A DNA stretch of 33,870 nucleotides from an uncultured Lentisphaeraceae bacterium (GTDB lineage Bacteria > Verrucomicrobiota > Kiritimatiellia > RFP12 > DVOR01): positions 1 through 33,870 of the forward strand of contig CALBHX010000037.1 of NCBI GenBank assembly GCA_937892925.1. Direction: 5' to 3'. Each line of letters starts with the position of its first letter. Position 1 is the first letter of the stretch. Positions 1 through 8,479 of the stretch are shown in pieces. The notes under the pieces were generated by a model. It worked only from the letters and a program-made list of their open reading frames with translations, was not told the origin of the DNA and made no database searches. A program made the position numbers and the translations under genes.

Positions 1-1248
1 CTGGGAAAGCCGCCCTTCTCGATCAAAGATACAGAGTTCATCTGGCAAGTTTCGCAGAATTAGGCGCAAGGATCGTTCGGATTGCGCGGTTCGAACGTTT
101 TTTCTAGCCATAGCCACAAGCAAGCGGTTGATTTCTCGGGCAAAACGTCCGAAAAGATTATCCAGGCGCCAGGTTAGAAGGCTGGAAACGCCGGAGATGT
201 CGTCTTCGTGAATGGTGCACAGGTGGGCAAAAATGCGCCGAATGGGGCGGATGTAGGCGTGGCGCAGGAGAAGATAGACGGAGGCCGAGAGCAATAACGC
301 AGAGAGCCCTGCAAATAACAGCATGTGAAGGATGAGGCGCGGCAGAAGTATGTTGAATCCTTCGTTTACGCGTACGGAATAACGCGCCACGGGCACGCCT
401 GCTAGGTCATAGATTGGGAAGAGCGCTTCGGCGCAGTCTGGCTCAATACCCCAGACGCCGTGGAAATTGTTCTGCGTTGTTCCCTGGAATAGGGCGCTCG
501 CTTTTGGTTCGGCCAGCCGTGCCAGAAGTTTGGTCGGCGGCAGAATTTCGAAAGATACGGCGAGATCCTTTTGAGCAATTGAGACGGGAAGCGTGCTCAA
601 TTCCTGCCCGAGCACGACATACCCGCTTGGCCATTGCGTCCCGGGAAGAATGACCGGGGAAACTGTGATGAAGAAGGGCGCCCCTCGCAGAACGAGCAAT
701 GCTCCCGGAATGGGGGGAGGTGTAACTGTGTGCGCGAAGATTGTCTGGAAGAGGTTATGGTAGCGGTAGAACTCTGCTTCTTGAATGGGAACATATGTGG
801 TTCCTCCGGGCGGAAGCTGCCAGGCGCTAGAGATGGCTCCGCCGGCTTTGAGGAAAACAGCTAGAGAATATGGGCGCCCCTGTGCATTTTGCAGTTCTCC
901 AAACGGCGGCTCAATATCTACATTGTTCAATGCCTGCAACAAGGCTGCAATACGCCTGCTATCAGCTTGCATCTGCCGCCGCACGTCTTCAAGTGCTGTT
1001 TGAAGCCGGGCAAACTCCTGCTGGGCAAGACGCTTGGGGTGGGTAAAGAGTGTTTGTACATCATAGGCGCATAACAGGGAGAGGCCAAGAAAGAAAAGGA
1101 ACACCCCCATACCTAGGGCCAACCACAATCGTGCGACCCGGCTCATCAACGTTGCTGACAGGCTGCGGAGACTTCGCCGCCACACGTGCGGGGAGATCGA
1201 GAACCTCACACGTGAAATGAAAGACCGTGGCCTGCTCTTCCGAATCAT
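1..1248 (-). CDS. CHASE4-type membrane sensor with start of a PAS domain (partial, cut by window edge)
   Basis: This reading frame runs without a stop from 1248 to the window edge (416 residues), so the C-terminus and output domain are missing. A basic N-terminus is followed by a membrane segment at about residues 37-58. Next is a roughly 240-residue extracytoplasmic region that resembles CHASE4, with a coiled-coil-like stretch at 75-105. A second membrane segment lies at about 300-330 and a HAMP-like linker follows. The visible part ends in a PAS-type start (ILRNLPDELCIFDREGRL, about 397-414). The family senses an extracellular signal and passes it to a kinase or GGDEF output; which one cannot be seen here. 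An in-frame ATG at 1281 lies inside a terminator-like hairpin, so the ATG at 1248 is preferred, although its ribosome site is weak. Following the pilus genes and a predicted sigma-54 promoter, a PilS-like role is possible but is inference. Confidence 0.7.
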   Translation of the reverse strand, partial: MIRKSRPRSFISRVRFSISPHVWRRSLRSLSATLMSRVARLWLALGMGVFLFFLGLSLLCAYDVQTLFTHPKRLAQQEFARLQTALEDVRRQMQADSRRIAALLQALNNVDIEPPFGELQNAQGRPYSLAVFLKAGGAISSAWQLPPGGTTYVPIQEAEFYRYHNLFQTIFAHTVTPPPIPGALLVLRGAPFFITVSPVILPGTQWPSGYVVLGQELSTLPVSIAQKDLAVSFEILPPTKLLARLAEPKASALFQGTTQNNFHGVWGIEPDCAEALFPIYDLAGVPVARYSVRVNEGFNILLPRLILHMLLFAGLSALLLSASVYLLLRHAYIRPIRRIFAHLCTIHEDDISGVSSLLTWRLDNLFGRFAREINRLLVAMARKNVRTAQSERSLRLILRNLPDELCIFDREGRLSQ

Positions 1249-1269
1249 GGCTGCTTTATACCGTCTAGT

Positions 1270-1294
1270 AAAAACACCCATTGCCTACTGGGTG
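1270..1294 (-). terminator. Rho-independent terminator after the TPR-MshEN gene
   Basis: Read on the minus strand, CACCCA (1294-1289) pairs with TGGGTG (1280-1275) across an 8-nt loop and is followed by five T (1274-1270). The stem is only 6 bp, so it may be leaky. It separates the TPR-MshEN gene from the sensor gene. Confidence 0.5.
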
Positions 1295-1381
1295 AACGGC
1301 GTATCCTTTACTGTAAGCTTCACGGTTGAAGATCTGTTGAGTTGAAAACCTCATGTCATCCTCCGATTCACAACAAGGGAT

Positions 1382-2302
1382 TTATTCGGCGGTGAACCAG
1401 TCATTACAAACGGCTCGAAATGAAGATGGGCGCATCAGGTAAAAGAAGCAGGGGCGATTCAAGCGCATGGCGAGCTGTTCCAGCGCGGCATCGTCTACCG
1501 GGTTGAGCGTGGCCACCAATACGTTCTCCCCCATGGTAGCAAAAGGCACCACGCCGCGCATACGGATTTCCCGTTCGGAGAACAACGCCCGCAAGGACTC
1601 TTCTATATGAAAACGCTCTACTGGCACGGGCGTCACATTTCCGTGTTGCACGATGCCGGCTAGGCAATGTTCAAGTTGGGAACCATCTACTTCCTCAATG
1701 ATTTGCAGGGTTGAAATGGTTTCGCTGGACTTTGGCGTCAAATGCCCCGCCAAACGTTTTCGAACTTCTTCCGCCATAGCCTCGTTGACGAGACGATGGT
1801 TCAACAGCCAGTCAAGACACCGCGTTTCATTCTGGATACAGGCATCAATCGTGAGGTGTGTAGGATCATCATCTTCCGGTGTTACCGTTTGAGTCTCAGT
1901 TGCCGGGCGTGATGGCTTTACTTTTTCGGGTTGGGTGTTTGCCTGAGCCTGCAGACGGTAAGCTTCCACTCCGCGCACAACGTCGATGCGTTTCAGAAGC
2001 ATCTGTATCGCTGGGTCATCCAGTTGATTTTCTGGTAACAGATGAAGTACGCGCTCGGCTTGAGTGGGATCGCGCTGGCGCAAAAAGGCAGCAGCTAACC
2101 GTGGTATATAGCGGTTGCGCTGCTCAGGCTGCTCTGCCAGATCATAGGCTAGCGTCAGGTATGTCAGCGCCGTCAAATCCTCCGGGTGTGCAGAAAGCAG
2201 CTGAGAGAAGAAGTTTATGCCATCTCGTAAATCTATGGGGGCAGCATGAATGTCTGCGGCTGGGGGCGTATCTACGGGGCGCGGATCAGAGGGTTCAGTC
2301 AT
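1382..2302 (-). CDS. TPR-like protein with C-terminal MshEN (T2SSE N-terminal) domain
   Basis: The protein has 306 residues and no signal peptide or membrane segment, so it is likely cytoplasmic. Residues about 25-115 form TPR-like helices (FFSQLLSAHPEDLTALTYL, then QAERVLHLLPENQ). A charged linker follows at 120-150. Residues about 155-306 match the MshEN domain normally found at the front of PilB/GspE ATPases: two weak L-x3-G / L-x3-L halves, then the typical RGVVPFATMGENVLVATLNP strand pair. No ATPase domain follows, so this is a stand-alone regulatory or adaptor domain. The longer frame that starts upstream overlaps the pilT-like gene; the ATG at 2302 has a good GGAGG site 7 nt away and is preferred. 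It sits directly after a PilT that itself carries a TPR-like tail. A link between the two, or to the PilB ATPase at 31998, is inference. Confidence 0.7.
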   Translation of the reverse strand: MTEPSDPRPVDTPPAADIHAAPIDLRDGINFFSQLLSAHPEDLTALTYLTLAYDLAEQPEQRNRYIPRLAAAFLRQRDPTQAERVLHLLPENQLDDPAIQMLLKRIDVVRGVEAYRLQAQANTQPEKVKPSRPATETQTVTPEDDDPTHLTIDACIQNETRCLDWLLNHRLVNEAMAEEVRKRLAGHLTPKSSETISTLQIIEEVDGSQLEHCLAGIVQHGNVTPVPVERFHIEESLRALFSEREIRMRGVVPFATMGENVLVATLNPVDDAALEQLAMRLNRPCFFYLMRPSSFRAVCNDWFTAE

Positions 2303-2348
2303 GTGGGGCCTCCGGGTGCATACCTCTGCCGGTGCGGGGGCACGCGGC

Positions 2349-3824
2349 TCACTCTTCGATGAAAGGTCGCTCCTGTTCAAACAATGTGATACGGACAGAA
2401 CAGGCCGTTTCGGCAACGGCATCTCCTGCCTTACTGTAAAGCGCCTGTGCTTTACGTGTGGCATCCAGCGCCTTGCGGAAATTGCCGCAGGCAGCCTGTG
2501 CTACGCCCAGCGCGGATAATGCACGCGGGTCATTCCCGCGTGAAAGAGAGACAGCGCGATCGGCAAGCTTATACGCTTCTTTTGGGCTTCGGAGGGATTC
2601 GAACGGCGCGGTGGCCAATTGCCAGGCCGTTTCGGCAAGCGTAGCTACATCTTTTGGAGCACCTTCCGCTTTCATGCGCCACTCGGCAACTTTTTCGGTA
2701 GCTTGTTTAAGGCGTTTTTGCCGGGCAGCCTCTTCTTCGGCTTTGAGGAAGTCTAACGAAAGCCCGGACATTTTGAATTTGGTGGCAATTTCGTCTTTAT
2801 TGACAGCTTTGATATAGGCGTCTTTCGCGGTGATAATACCCTTGACTGCTAAACGCGTTAATTCATCGCTGAAGGTTTGCATTCCCTGATTACGCCCAGT
2901 TTGAATGACCGATTGGAGCATGTGGGTTTTACTTTCACGGATCAGGGCGGCTACGGGCGTATTCACTACCAACACCTCAAACGCTGCCACTCGCCCTCCG
3001 GTGGTGCGCGGGCAAAGTGTCTGTGCCACAACACCCTTGAGTGTGTCGGCCAACATGGAACGGATCTGATTTTGTCGTTCGGCAGGGAACTTATCGATCA
3101 TGCGCTCTACGGTGGTGGCCGCGGCGTTGGTGTGCAGCGTAGCAAAGACCAGGTGGCCAGTTTCGGCGGTTTCAATGGCAATCTCCATGGTCTCCAGATC
3201 GCGCATTTCACCAATGAGTACGATATCGGGGTCTTCGCGCAGAGCCGCACGCAGCGCAGCGGCAAAAGAACGGGTGTCTCGGTGGACTTCGCGTTGGTTG
3301 ATCACGCACCGTTTTGGCGAGTAAACAAATTCAATAGGATCCTCAATGGTGATGATGTGCTCGTTGCGGGTTTGATTGATGTAGTCAATCATCGCAGCCA
3401 AGGTGGTTGATTTGCCTGACCCTGTTGGGCCGGTTACCACCACCAGACCCTTGGAAAGCAGGCAGAAACTTCGCAGTGCTTCGGGCAGGTTGAGCGTTTC
3501 AAAGGTGGGGATTTTGTCGGGAATGACACGCAGTACGGCACATACGCCGTTCATGTCGCGATAGGCGTTAACACGAAAACGCGCCACGCCTGGAATCGCA
3601 TAGGCACAGTCGGTGTCCCATACCGTCTCCAATTGCCGAAGATTTTCCTCAGGAAGAATTTCTCGCAATAATCCCAGTATCGCTTCTCCGGGCAACGGTT
3701 CTGTGTCTGGCACATCCTGTAAAATCCCGCTGATGCGGAAAACCGGCTTACGCCCGGCCGCCAGGTGAAGATCACTGCCGTTTTGGCTAACCAGGTTGGA
3801 AAGAAGGATATCAATCTGTGCCAT
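2349..3824 (-). CDS. pilT: PilT-family retraction ATPase with C-terminal TPR-like extension
   Basis: PilT-type ATPases power pilus retraction as cytoplasmic hexamers. The core occupies residues about 1-345. Walker A GPTGSGKST is at 132-140, the Asp box TIEDPIEF at 159-166, Walker B DPDIVLIGEMRD at 198-209 and the His box HLVFATLHTN at 224-233. An LIRESKT stretch at 294-300 corresponds to the PilT AIRNLIRE signature. Typical PilT is about 345-370 residues. This protein has 491: a basic coiled-coil stretch (about 360-385) leads into a roughly 100-residue TPR-like segment (about 392-485). The start has a GGGAGG ribosome site 6 nt upstream. The gene follows the secretin after a 116-bp gap holding a terminator-like hairpin and precedes the TPR-MshEN gene by 46 bp. 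Assignment to PilT/PilU is firm; the tail's function is unknown. Confidence 0.92.
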   Translation of the reverse strand: MAQIDILLSNLVSQNGSDLHLAAGRKPVFRISGILQDVPDTEPLPGEAILGLLREILPEENLRQLETVWDTDCAYAIPGVARFRVNAYRDMNGVCAVLRVIPDKIPTFETLNLPEALRSFCLLSKGLVVVTGPTGSGKSTTLAAMIDYINQTRNEHIITIEDPIEFVYSPKRCVINQREVHRDTRSFAAALRAALREDPDIVLIGEMRDLETMEIAIETAETGHLVFATLHTNAAATTVERMIDKFPAERQNQIRSMLADTLKGVVAQTLCPRTTGGRVAAFEVLVVNTPVAALIRESKTHMLQSVIQTGRNQGMQTFSDELTRLAVKGIITAKDAYIKAVNKDEIATKFKMSGLSLDFLKAEEEAARQKRLKQATEKVAEWRMKAEGAPKDVATLAETAWQLATAPFESLRSPKEAYKLADRAVSLSRGNDPRALSALGVAQAACGNFRKALDATRKAQALYSKAGDAVAETACSVRITLFEQERPFIEE

Positions 3825-3855
3825 GAAAAACCTCCCGGAACGGGGGCAGAAAATG

Positions 3856-3882
3856 GGGGCGGGGTCAAGGCCAAGCCGCCCC
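3856..3882 (-). terminator. GC-rich hairpin of the recurring TCGGGGCGGCTT family, probable terminator after the secretin
   Basis: Arms GGGGCGG (3856-3862) and CCGCCCC (3876-3882) form a 7-bp stem with a 13-nt loop. Read on the minus strand the sequence is TCGGGGCGGCTTGG, then loop, then CCGCCCC, followed by CATTTTCTG, a weak T run. Nearly the same 13-mer occurs at 18290 and 28081 on the plus strand. It lies between the secretin and pilT, so it may lower downstream transcription. Confidence 0.5.
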
Positions 3883-3940
3883 GATTAGAGTGAGGTGGGC
3901 GTGTAAGTTTAAGTGTTCACGCCGCACCTCTACGCGGAAA

Positions 3941-5665
3941 TCAGTCTTTCAAAGACTCAAGCGTGGGATGGAAGCCGCTGTCGCCGGGTTCCTGTTTCTC
4001 GCCGGCTTGCACCTGACGGGAAAGAACAGCGTTCTTAGGCATTCCGATGTCTTCCGGAAGTTCCTTGGGGTTGGCAACACCAACGGTTACGAAGATGACA
4101 ATTTCATCCTGCGTTTTTTCTCGGGACTTCCAACCGAAGACACGTGGTCCGATCCAGGGAATGTCACGCAAAAGCGGGATCCCGGAATCGATGTTTTGTT
4201 CACGCGATTCGCTCAATCCACCAATCACAGCAGTAGTGCCGTCTTGCATCGTGAAGCGTGTGGTTAGGCGCTGGGTTTTGATGATGGGGTAGGTGGCATA
4301 GACCGCATTGTCTGTGCCGGATCCCTGAAGCGCGGAGGCTCCAATTTTTTCCGAAACCGTCGGGATAATATCCACCGTGATGAGACCGTCAGGGCTTACA
4401 CGCGGCAAAACCTGAAGCGTGATGCCATAGGAGAAGTATGCCTGCCCCACCCAAGGTTCGGAGTTGGCATCTTGTTTTCCGGGGATGGTAGCAAGCTTGG
4501 TGGAAATGTCCAGCTGGTTCTGGTCACTGCCTGTGCGAGAAGTGGTTACTTCAATGCATGGCTCCTTATCGGTCATGTCAACAACGGCCGGACGCTCATT
4601 GGCTACGATAATCTTCGGATTGGAGAAGATGGAGGCTCCATCCATCTGCTCAATGGCCTGGAGCGTCATGGCGAACTGTCCAACCGTCATCGAACCTGTC
4701 AACCCGCGGAAATGTCCATTGTCGTAAAGGCCATAGGGCTGATCCGATTCCGTGATGAAAGGCGTCTTGTCGCCGTCTACGGAAGTGGCTGCTCCTGGCC
4801 ATTTCCCTTTGGTGCGGCTTAATCCGCCGGAGATCGGGCCAACAGAGGTGGTCCAACCATTGGCTAGGGAGTCCCATTTCATGCCCAGCTGCTTGCTGGC
4901 CGCAGCACTCAGGCGGGCAAAGCGAGCCTCGATATAGATCTGCGGCACCGGCTTATCAATCTGGGCGATAATCTTTTCACATTCGGCGAGCACTTCTTCC
5001 GAAGCTTTTACGACCACCACGTTTGCAGCCGGGAAGGCATTGGCTACGCGATGTTCCTTGGTGCCGTAGGCACGGTTGAACATATCGGCGATTTCGGCAG
5101 AGGACGCATGCTTGAGCTGAAGCGTGCGTGTAATCATCGGTATGGTCGTGTTCTGTGGTACCACGGCAAAGATGTTGCTGCCGGGCGGTGTTTCCTTAAG
5201 CATCAGACCCACCATATCGAGCACCGAGGCCAACCCCTGCCGCCAAGAAACTTTCTCAAGCTTTACGCTTACATGTTGAGCGAGGTTGGGGTGCGTGCCA
5301 GAGATGATATTGGCTTCACTCACATCACGAAAGGCTTTGATTACATCACTGACGGCCACATCATCGAAGCTCAGGGAAATCTCCTTGTCTGCCGCGGTGG
5401 GTACAGTGGCGGGTGCTTCATCGGTCAACATGACGCCGGTACGCGTTTCGAGCACGCCGCTTACGGCGGGCTTATCCGCTTGCGGTTTCGCTGCGGGGGC
5501 TTCGGCGGGTTTGTCAGCACCCACAGCAGCCTGCGATTCACCGTCCTTATCGTCAAGCAGCACAATCACATCATCCTTGTCGGCGGTTTGCGCTGGAAGG
5601 GGAGGCGCAGAAAGCACGGCAGCTACCGTGACAAAAAGGAAGAACGGAATGGGGCACGTCTTCAT
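3941..5665 (-). CDS. Secretin (PilQ/GspD family) outer-membrane channel
   Basis: The protein has 574 residues with a signal peptide at about 1-25 (hydrophobic FFLFVTVAAVLSA, then LPAQ). Residues 30-95 are a low-complexity acidic/Ala/Pro linker. An STN/N0-like domain (ISLSFDDVAVSDVIKAF) lies at about 96-160. A KH-like N1 domain (LQLKHASSAEIADMFNRAYG) lies at about 180-238. The secretin core runs from about 240 to 535, with the late TTRFTMQDGTTAVIGGL and GIPLLRDIPWIGPRVFGW signatures typical of the family. Secretins form the outer-membrane gate for pili or type II substrates. The ATG overlaps the stop of the PilP-like gene by 4 bp (5662-5665), with AAGGAT as ribosome site. The pilMNO-P-secretin order is that of type IV pilus operons, so PilQ is likelier than GspD, but the protein is short for PilQ and has no AMIN domain. 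Confidence 0.9.
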   Translation of the reverse strand: MKTCPIPFFLFVTVAAVLSAPPLPAQTADKDDVIVLLDDKDGESQAAVGADKPAEAPAAKPQADKPAVSGVLETRTGVMLTDEAPATVPTAADKEISLSFDDVAVSDVIKAFRDVSEANIISGTHPNLAQHVSVKLEKVSWRQGLASVLDMVGLMLKETPPGSNIFAVVPQNTTIPMITRTLQLKHASSAEIADMFNRAYGTKEHRVANAFPAANVVVVKASEEVLAECEKIIAQIDKPVPQIYIEARFARLSAAASKQLGMKWDSLANGWTTSVGPISGGLSRTKGKWPGAATSVDGDKTPFITESDQPYGLYDNGHFRGLTGSMTVGQFAMTLQAIEQMDGASIFSNPKIIVANERPAVVDMTDKEPCIEVTTSRTGSDQNQLDISTKLATIPGKQDANSEPWVGQAYFSYGITLQVLPRVSPDGLITVDIIPTVSEKIGASALQGSGTDNAVYATYPIIKTQRLTTRFTMQDGTTAVIGGLSESREQNIDSGIPLLRDIPWIGPRVFGWKSREKTQDEIVIFVTVGVANPKELPEDIGMPKNAVLSRQVQAGEKQEPGDSGFHPTLESLKD

Positions 5666-6144
5666 GGTGTATCCTTTTGATTATTGGGTGTGGTTTCATC
5701 CGCTGCAATGATCCGTATGGACTTCAGCGGTTTGAAATGGAGTTCCCGGTCGGCCGTTTCGCGCAGACGCCAGGTAAATTGATAACCTTTGTGGGAAACG
5801 GAAATGACATCGCCCTGCGTGTAGCCCTTCCCGTTCACGTAGAGAACCTGATGGAAGTTTCCATCTGCGCCACGAGCACGGCTTGTTCCGGAAATGTTTA
5901 CCTGTTTGCGTGCTTCTATCCAGAGCGCAAGCGGCGCCACATCGGAAACTTTGGGTGCGGGAACAGGGGCGGTTTGCGCGGATTCCGATGGGGGCTTGGC
6001 TTCTTCAGCTGACGTTTCAACTTTTGTTTTTGGCGGTTGCCACCCGATTGGCCAGAACGGATCCCGGAATGCCGCTGCTTGGGCATAGGGCTGGCAAAAC
6101 GAACAGAGCCCGGCTAGACAGAGAAGAGGCAGAATCCGGCTCAT
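5662..6144 (-). CDS. PilP-like periplasmic pilus assembly protein
   Basis: The protein has 160 residues. A signal peptide (ILPLLCLAGLCSFC... AQAAA) covers about residues 1-24 and is followed directly by FRDPFWPIGW, a motif I associate with pilus-operon proteins of PVC bacteria. A Pro/Ala/Ser-rich linker (38-65) precedes a small beta-rich domain (about 70-145) with VLYVNGKGYTQGDVISV, reminiscent of the PilP/GspC HR domain, which links the inner-membrane PilNO complex to the secretin. It sits exactly where pilP is found, between pilO and the secretin, with ATGA overlaps at both ends and a GGGAG ribosome site. It lacks a clear lipobox, unlike classical PilP. The assignment rests on position and domain style rather than strong sequence similarity. 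Confidence 0.6.
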   Translation of the reverse strand: MSRILPLLCLAGLCSFCQPYAQAAAFRDPFWPIGWQPPKTKVETSAEEAKPPSESAQTAPVPAPKVSDVAPLALWIEARKQVNISGTSRARGADGNFHQVLYVNGKGYTQGDVISVSHKGYQFTWRLRETADRELHFKPLKSIRIIAADETTPNNQKDTP

Positions 6145-6791
6145 TTTTTGCTCCCTTTCTTGGCGGGCAGAAGTGAAGAACGGAGTTTACCTTTGGTAGG
6201 CCATTCCCAGATCATCTGTACGGCGTGCCGCTGGGGATCTGCGGTAGGAACCAAGCGCAGACCTGCGAGTACAGCAAGCGGATAACGCGCCTCCACGGCT
6301 TCCACTGTTTCCAGGAGCTGGAGATAGCTGCCTTCCCCAATGCAGGTGATCAACTGGCGTGCCTGCAATTGTTCCGGAGCGCCGACTTTCGGTACCTGGA
6401 GCATGCGTTGGGAATGATCGCTGAACTGTGTCAACGAAAGCCCGGTTTGTTCGATAATGGGGTCGAGGAGCGCTTTACAACGCATGGCATAGGAGTTGAG
6501 CAGGGGCGTCAGGTAACCCTCGGCTTCCAAGGAGGCCATTTGCTCCTCAAGTGTGGCCACCGTTCGATCGGTAAGGGGTTTACGGCGAATCAACTGTTCC
6601 ATTGCGTCCTGTTTTCCACGGCGGGTGTTGGCTTCTTCCTGCGCTTTAGTCAGAACGTCTTGCTGAGGCACTACGAGAAACTGCCATAAGGCGGCTGCGA
6701 TGAGCAGAAACCCAATGGTAAGAGCGGCGGCACGTCGTTTGGAGTTACCGAAGAAGGCAAATAATTGTGCCGTGTCGAGACTTTGTTTCAT
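6141..6791 (-). CDS. pilO: PilO-like inner-membrane pilus assembly protein
   Basis: The protein has 216 residues. A short cytoplasmic N-terminus is followed by one membrane segment at about 20-41 (AAALTIGFLLIAAALWQFLV). A periplasmic coiled coil covers about 45-95 (DVLTKAQEEANTRRGKQD), and a C-terminal alpha/beta domain follows at about 100-200 (CIGEGSYLQLLETVEAVE resembles the ferredoxin-like fold of PilO/GspM). PilO pairs with PilN to connect the cytoplasmic PilM ring with the periplasmic PilP and secretin. The basic tail (GKLRSSLLPAKKGSKK) is unusual. The start codon overlaps the pilN stop by 4 bp and has a strong GGAGG site. Identification rests on topology and gene order. Confidence 0.7.
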   Translation of the reverse strand: MKQSLDTAQLFAFFGNSKRRAAALTIGFLLIAAALWQFLVVPQQDVLTKAQEEANTRRGKQDAMEQLIRRKPLTDRTVATLEEQMASLEAEGYLTPLLNSYAMRCKALLDPIIEQTGLSLTQFSDHSQRMLQVPKVGAPEQLQARQLITCIGEGSYLQLLETVEAVEARYPLAVLAGLRLVPTADPQRHAVQMIWEWPTKGKLRSSLLPAKKGSKK

Positions 6792-7468
6792 TCAAAGACC
6801 CTCCGTTTCATGGTGCACTCCACGTCAAAGCGGAAAACATCTTCCCCCGGGGTGGCAGCTCCGTTGCGCGTGATACTCAACTGCTCCTGTCGGAAGGCGT
6901 CTTTGGGTACTGCGGCATCCTCAATTTGATCTCGAAACGTTGGCAACCGCAGAGCTTCTAATAAGTTATCCACGGAAGCCGCATTCTTGGTGCGCCCGCT
7001 GATTCGGAGTAAAACGGATTCGGTCGGTACTTCCGGCCCGAACTTTGGCGGAGTTTTAGATCGGGGCTTGGCAACAGGAAGCACTTGCGGCGGCGGTTCC
7101 TGGAGCTCCAGGCTGGTTAGCTGAATGGTCGCCGGGACATGATCTGCCAATTGTCTCAGGAATGTACCATAACGGGCGATGCCATGCCGATAAACGCCAA
7201 TTTGTGCCAATTGCTTCCTGAGCTCTTGTTCACGGTTTGTCGCATCCGTAGCTTGTTTGAATGCGGTTTGGGCAGCTGTAATGGCCGCTTCTGCAGAGCG
7301 TGTCTGTGATTGTACAACAAGGGTTTGTGTAAAAAGCCAGGCCCACCACAGAACGATGCCAACGGCGACAAGTGCGGAGAGAATGGGAGCCATTACATGG
7401 AGGCGCACGCGGCTGGAGGAAACGCGCTCCTCATCGCGCAGCAGATTTAAGTGAATGCTCTTATTCAT
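6788..7468 (-). CDS. pilN: PilN-like inner-membrane pilus assembly protein
   Basis: The protein has 226 residues. The N-terminus SIHLNLLRDEE matches the cytoplasmic INLLP-type motif by which PilN docks into the PilM groove. A membrane segment spans about 26-50 (APILSALVAVGIVLWWAWLF). A periplasmic coiled coil follows at about 55-95, then VPATIQLTSLEL and an alpha/beta domain (VLLRISGRTKNAASVDNLLEAL, about 150-175), as in PilN/GspL-type proteins. A Pro-rich insert (PPPQVLPVAKPRSKTPP) lies between strands. The ATG at 7468 has GGAGG 6 nt upstream and is preferred to a GTG one codon earlier. It overlaps pilM by 8 bp. Confidence 0.75.
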   Translation of the reverse strand: MNKSIHLNLLRDEERVSSSRVRLHVMAPILSALVAVGIVLWWAWLFTQTLVVQSQTRSAEAAITAAQTAFKQATDATNREQELRKQLAQIGVYRHGIARYGTFLRQLADHVPATIQLTSLELQEPPPQVLPVAKPRSKTPPKFGPEVPTESVLLRISGRTKNAASVDNLLEALRLPTFRDQIEDAAVPKDAFRQEQLSITRNGAATPGEDVFRFDVECTMKRRVFE

Positions 7469-8477
7469 CACGTGCCTCCATCAACACGGCCAAGGCGCCG
7501 CAGAGAGCCGGCCATAGTTCACGGGCGGTAGCGGCAGGAGCCTCTGGTTTGAATCCCTTAGCGTGGGTGAAGGCGGCTAATGGATCCGGAATGGAGAAGG
7601 TTATGGTACAACCCGCTCGCTCTGCACAGATTGGCCACAACGCGGCTTGATGTGCTGGAAGGCCAATCACAAAACCACATGAGGGATTAGCCTCAAAACG
7701 TTGTGCAACATAGTCTGCGGCCAGGCCGATTTGTCGGAAAAGAGGTTGCAGCAGTGGCTCCAGAATGGGGAGCGGATCGACCAAGTGCTCTTCTAGCATA
7801 CTTTGAAGTAATTGCCGTTCAATTCCGAGTCCGGCAGCCAGGGTGTCATCTACAGTTTCGTAACCAAGTGCCTGCTCGCGTACAAGCACAGGGCGCCCCC
7901 GATAATAAGCCACTAAGCGTGTTTGCCCGGCTTCTACAAAGAGCACAAGCGCTGTTTCCCCCGCTTGAGTAAAAGCCGGTACAGCCAGCGGAGCATTCAA
8001 CATGGCACAGGGAGCTGTTTGGATCGAACAGGCTGTGGGCTGATGACCCTCCGGCAGAAGCCGGGAAAGCCAGAGCACTTGATACTCTGGAAGCGCGGTT
8101 TCCAGGCATAGATCCGGCGGACTAACCAACCCCACCATCTGGCGAATGCCATTGGTGGCCAGTGCCTGTGTTCCGGCGGCCGGAGCTGTTCGCTGCGTTA
8201 ATCGGAGGACAGCTCCAGGCGAGGTGGCCACGAGTGCGGCATGGGGAGCCTGAAAAGCTTGTGGGAGTGACCACACAACAGATTTTCTGGCACTTTCCCA
8301 ATCAGAAGGCAGGGTGCCAGGAAGCTCAAGCACGCCGGCAGCCACAAGTTCCGGCTGCCCGCCTTTCATTTGCAGCCGTACGGCACTGACACGGCCGTTG
8401 GGCAGTGCTCCGATGGAGAGCCCCACTACATCGGTGGGCGGGCGGCGCTTGATGAGAGATGTCTTTGCGGAACCCAT
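7461..8477 (-). CDS. pilM: PilM-like actin-fold cytoplasmic pilus protein
   Basis: The protein has 338 residues and is soluble. The fold pattern is that of the ASKHA/PilM group: an N-terminal DVVGLSIGALPNGRVSAVRL strand pair, a central TALVLFVEAGQTRLVAYYRG phosphate-binding-like segment, VLVREQALGYETVDDTLAAGL resembling the PilM R-x(4)-G-x(5)-T stretch, and CGFVIGLPAHQAALW near the end. PilM forms a cytoplasmic ring that binds the PilN tail. The nucleotide-binding residues look more degenerate than in classical PilM, so ATP binding is uncertain. The longer frame upstream runs into the preceding gene; the ATG at 8477 has GAGG about 8 nt away and lies 2 bp after the LamG gene stop, suggesting translational coupling. 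Its place at the head of a pilMNOP-secretin series supports the call. Confidence 0.75.
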   Translation of the reverse strand: MGSAKTSLIKRRPPTDVVGLSIGALPNGRVSAVRLQMKGGQPELVAAGVLELPGTLPSDWESARKSVVWSLPQAFQAPHAALVATSPGAVLRLTQRTAPAAGTQALATNGIRQMVGLVSPPDLCLETALPEYQVLWLSRLLPEGHQPTACSIQTAPCAMLNAPLAVPAFTQAGETALVLFVEAGQTRLVAYYRGRPVLVREQALGYETVDDTLAAGLGIERQLLQSMLEEHLVDPLPILEPLLQPLFRQIGLAADYVAQRFEANPSCGFVIGLPAHQAALWPICAERAGCTITFSIPDPLAAFTHAKGFKPEAPAATARELWPALCGALAVLMEARDE

Positions 8478-8479
8478 GT

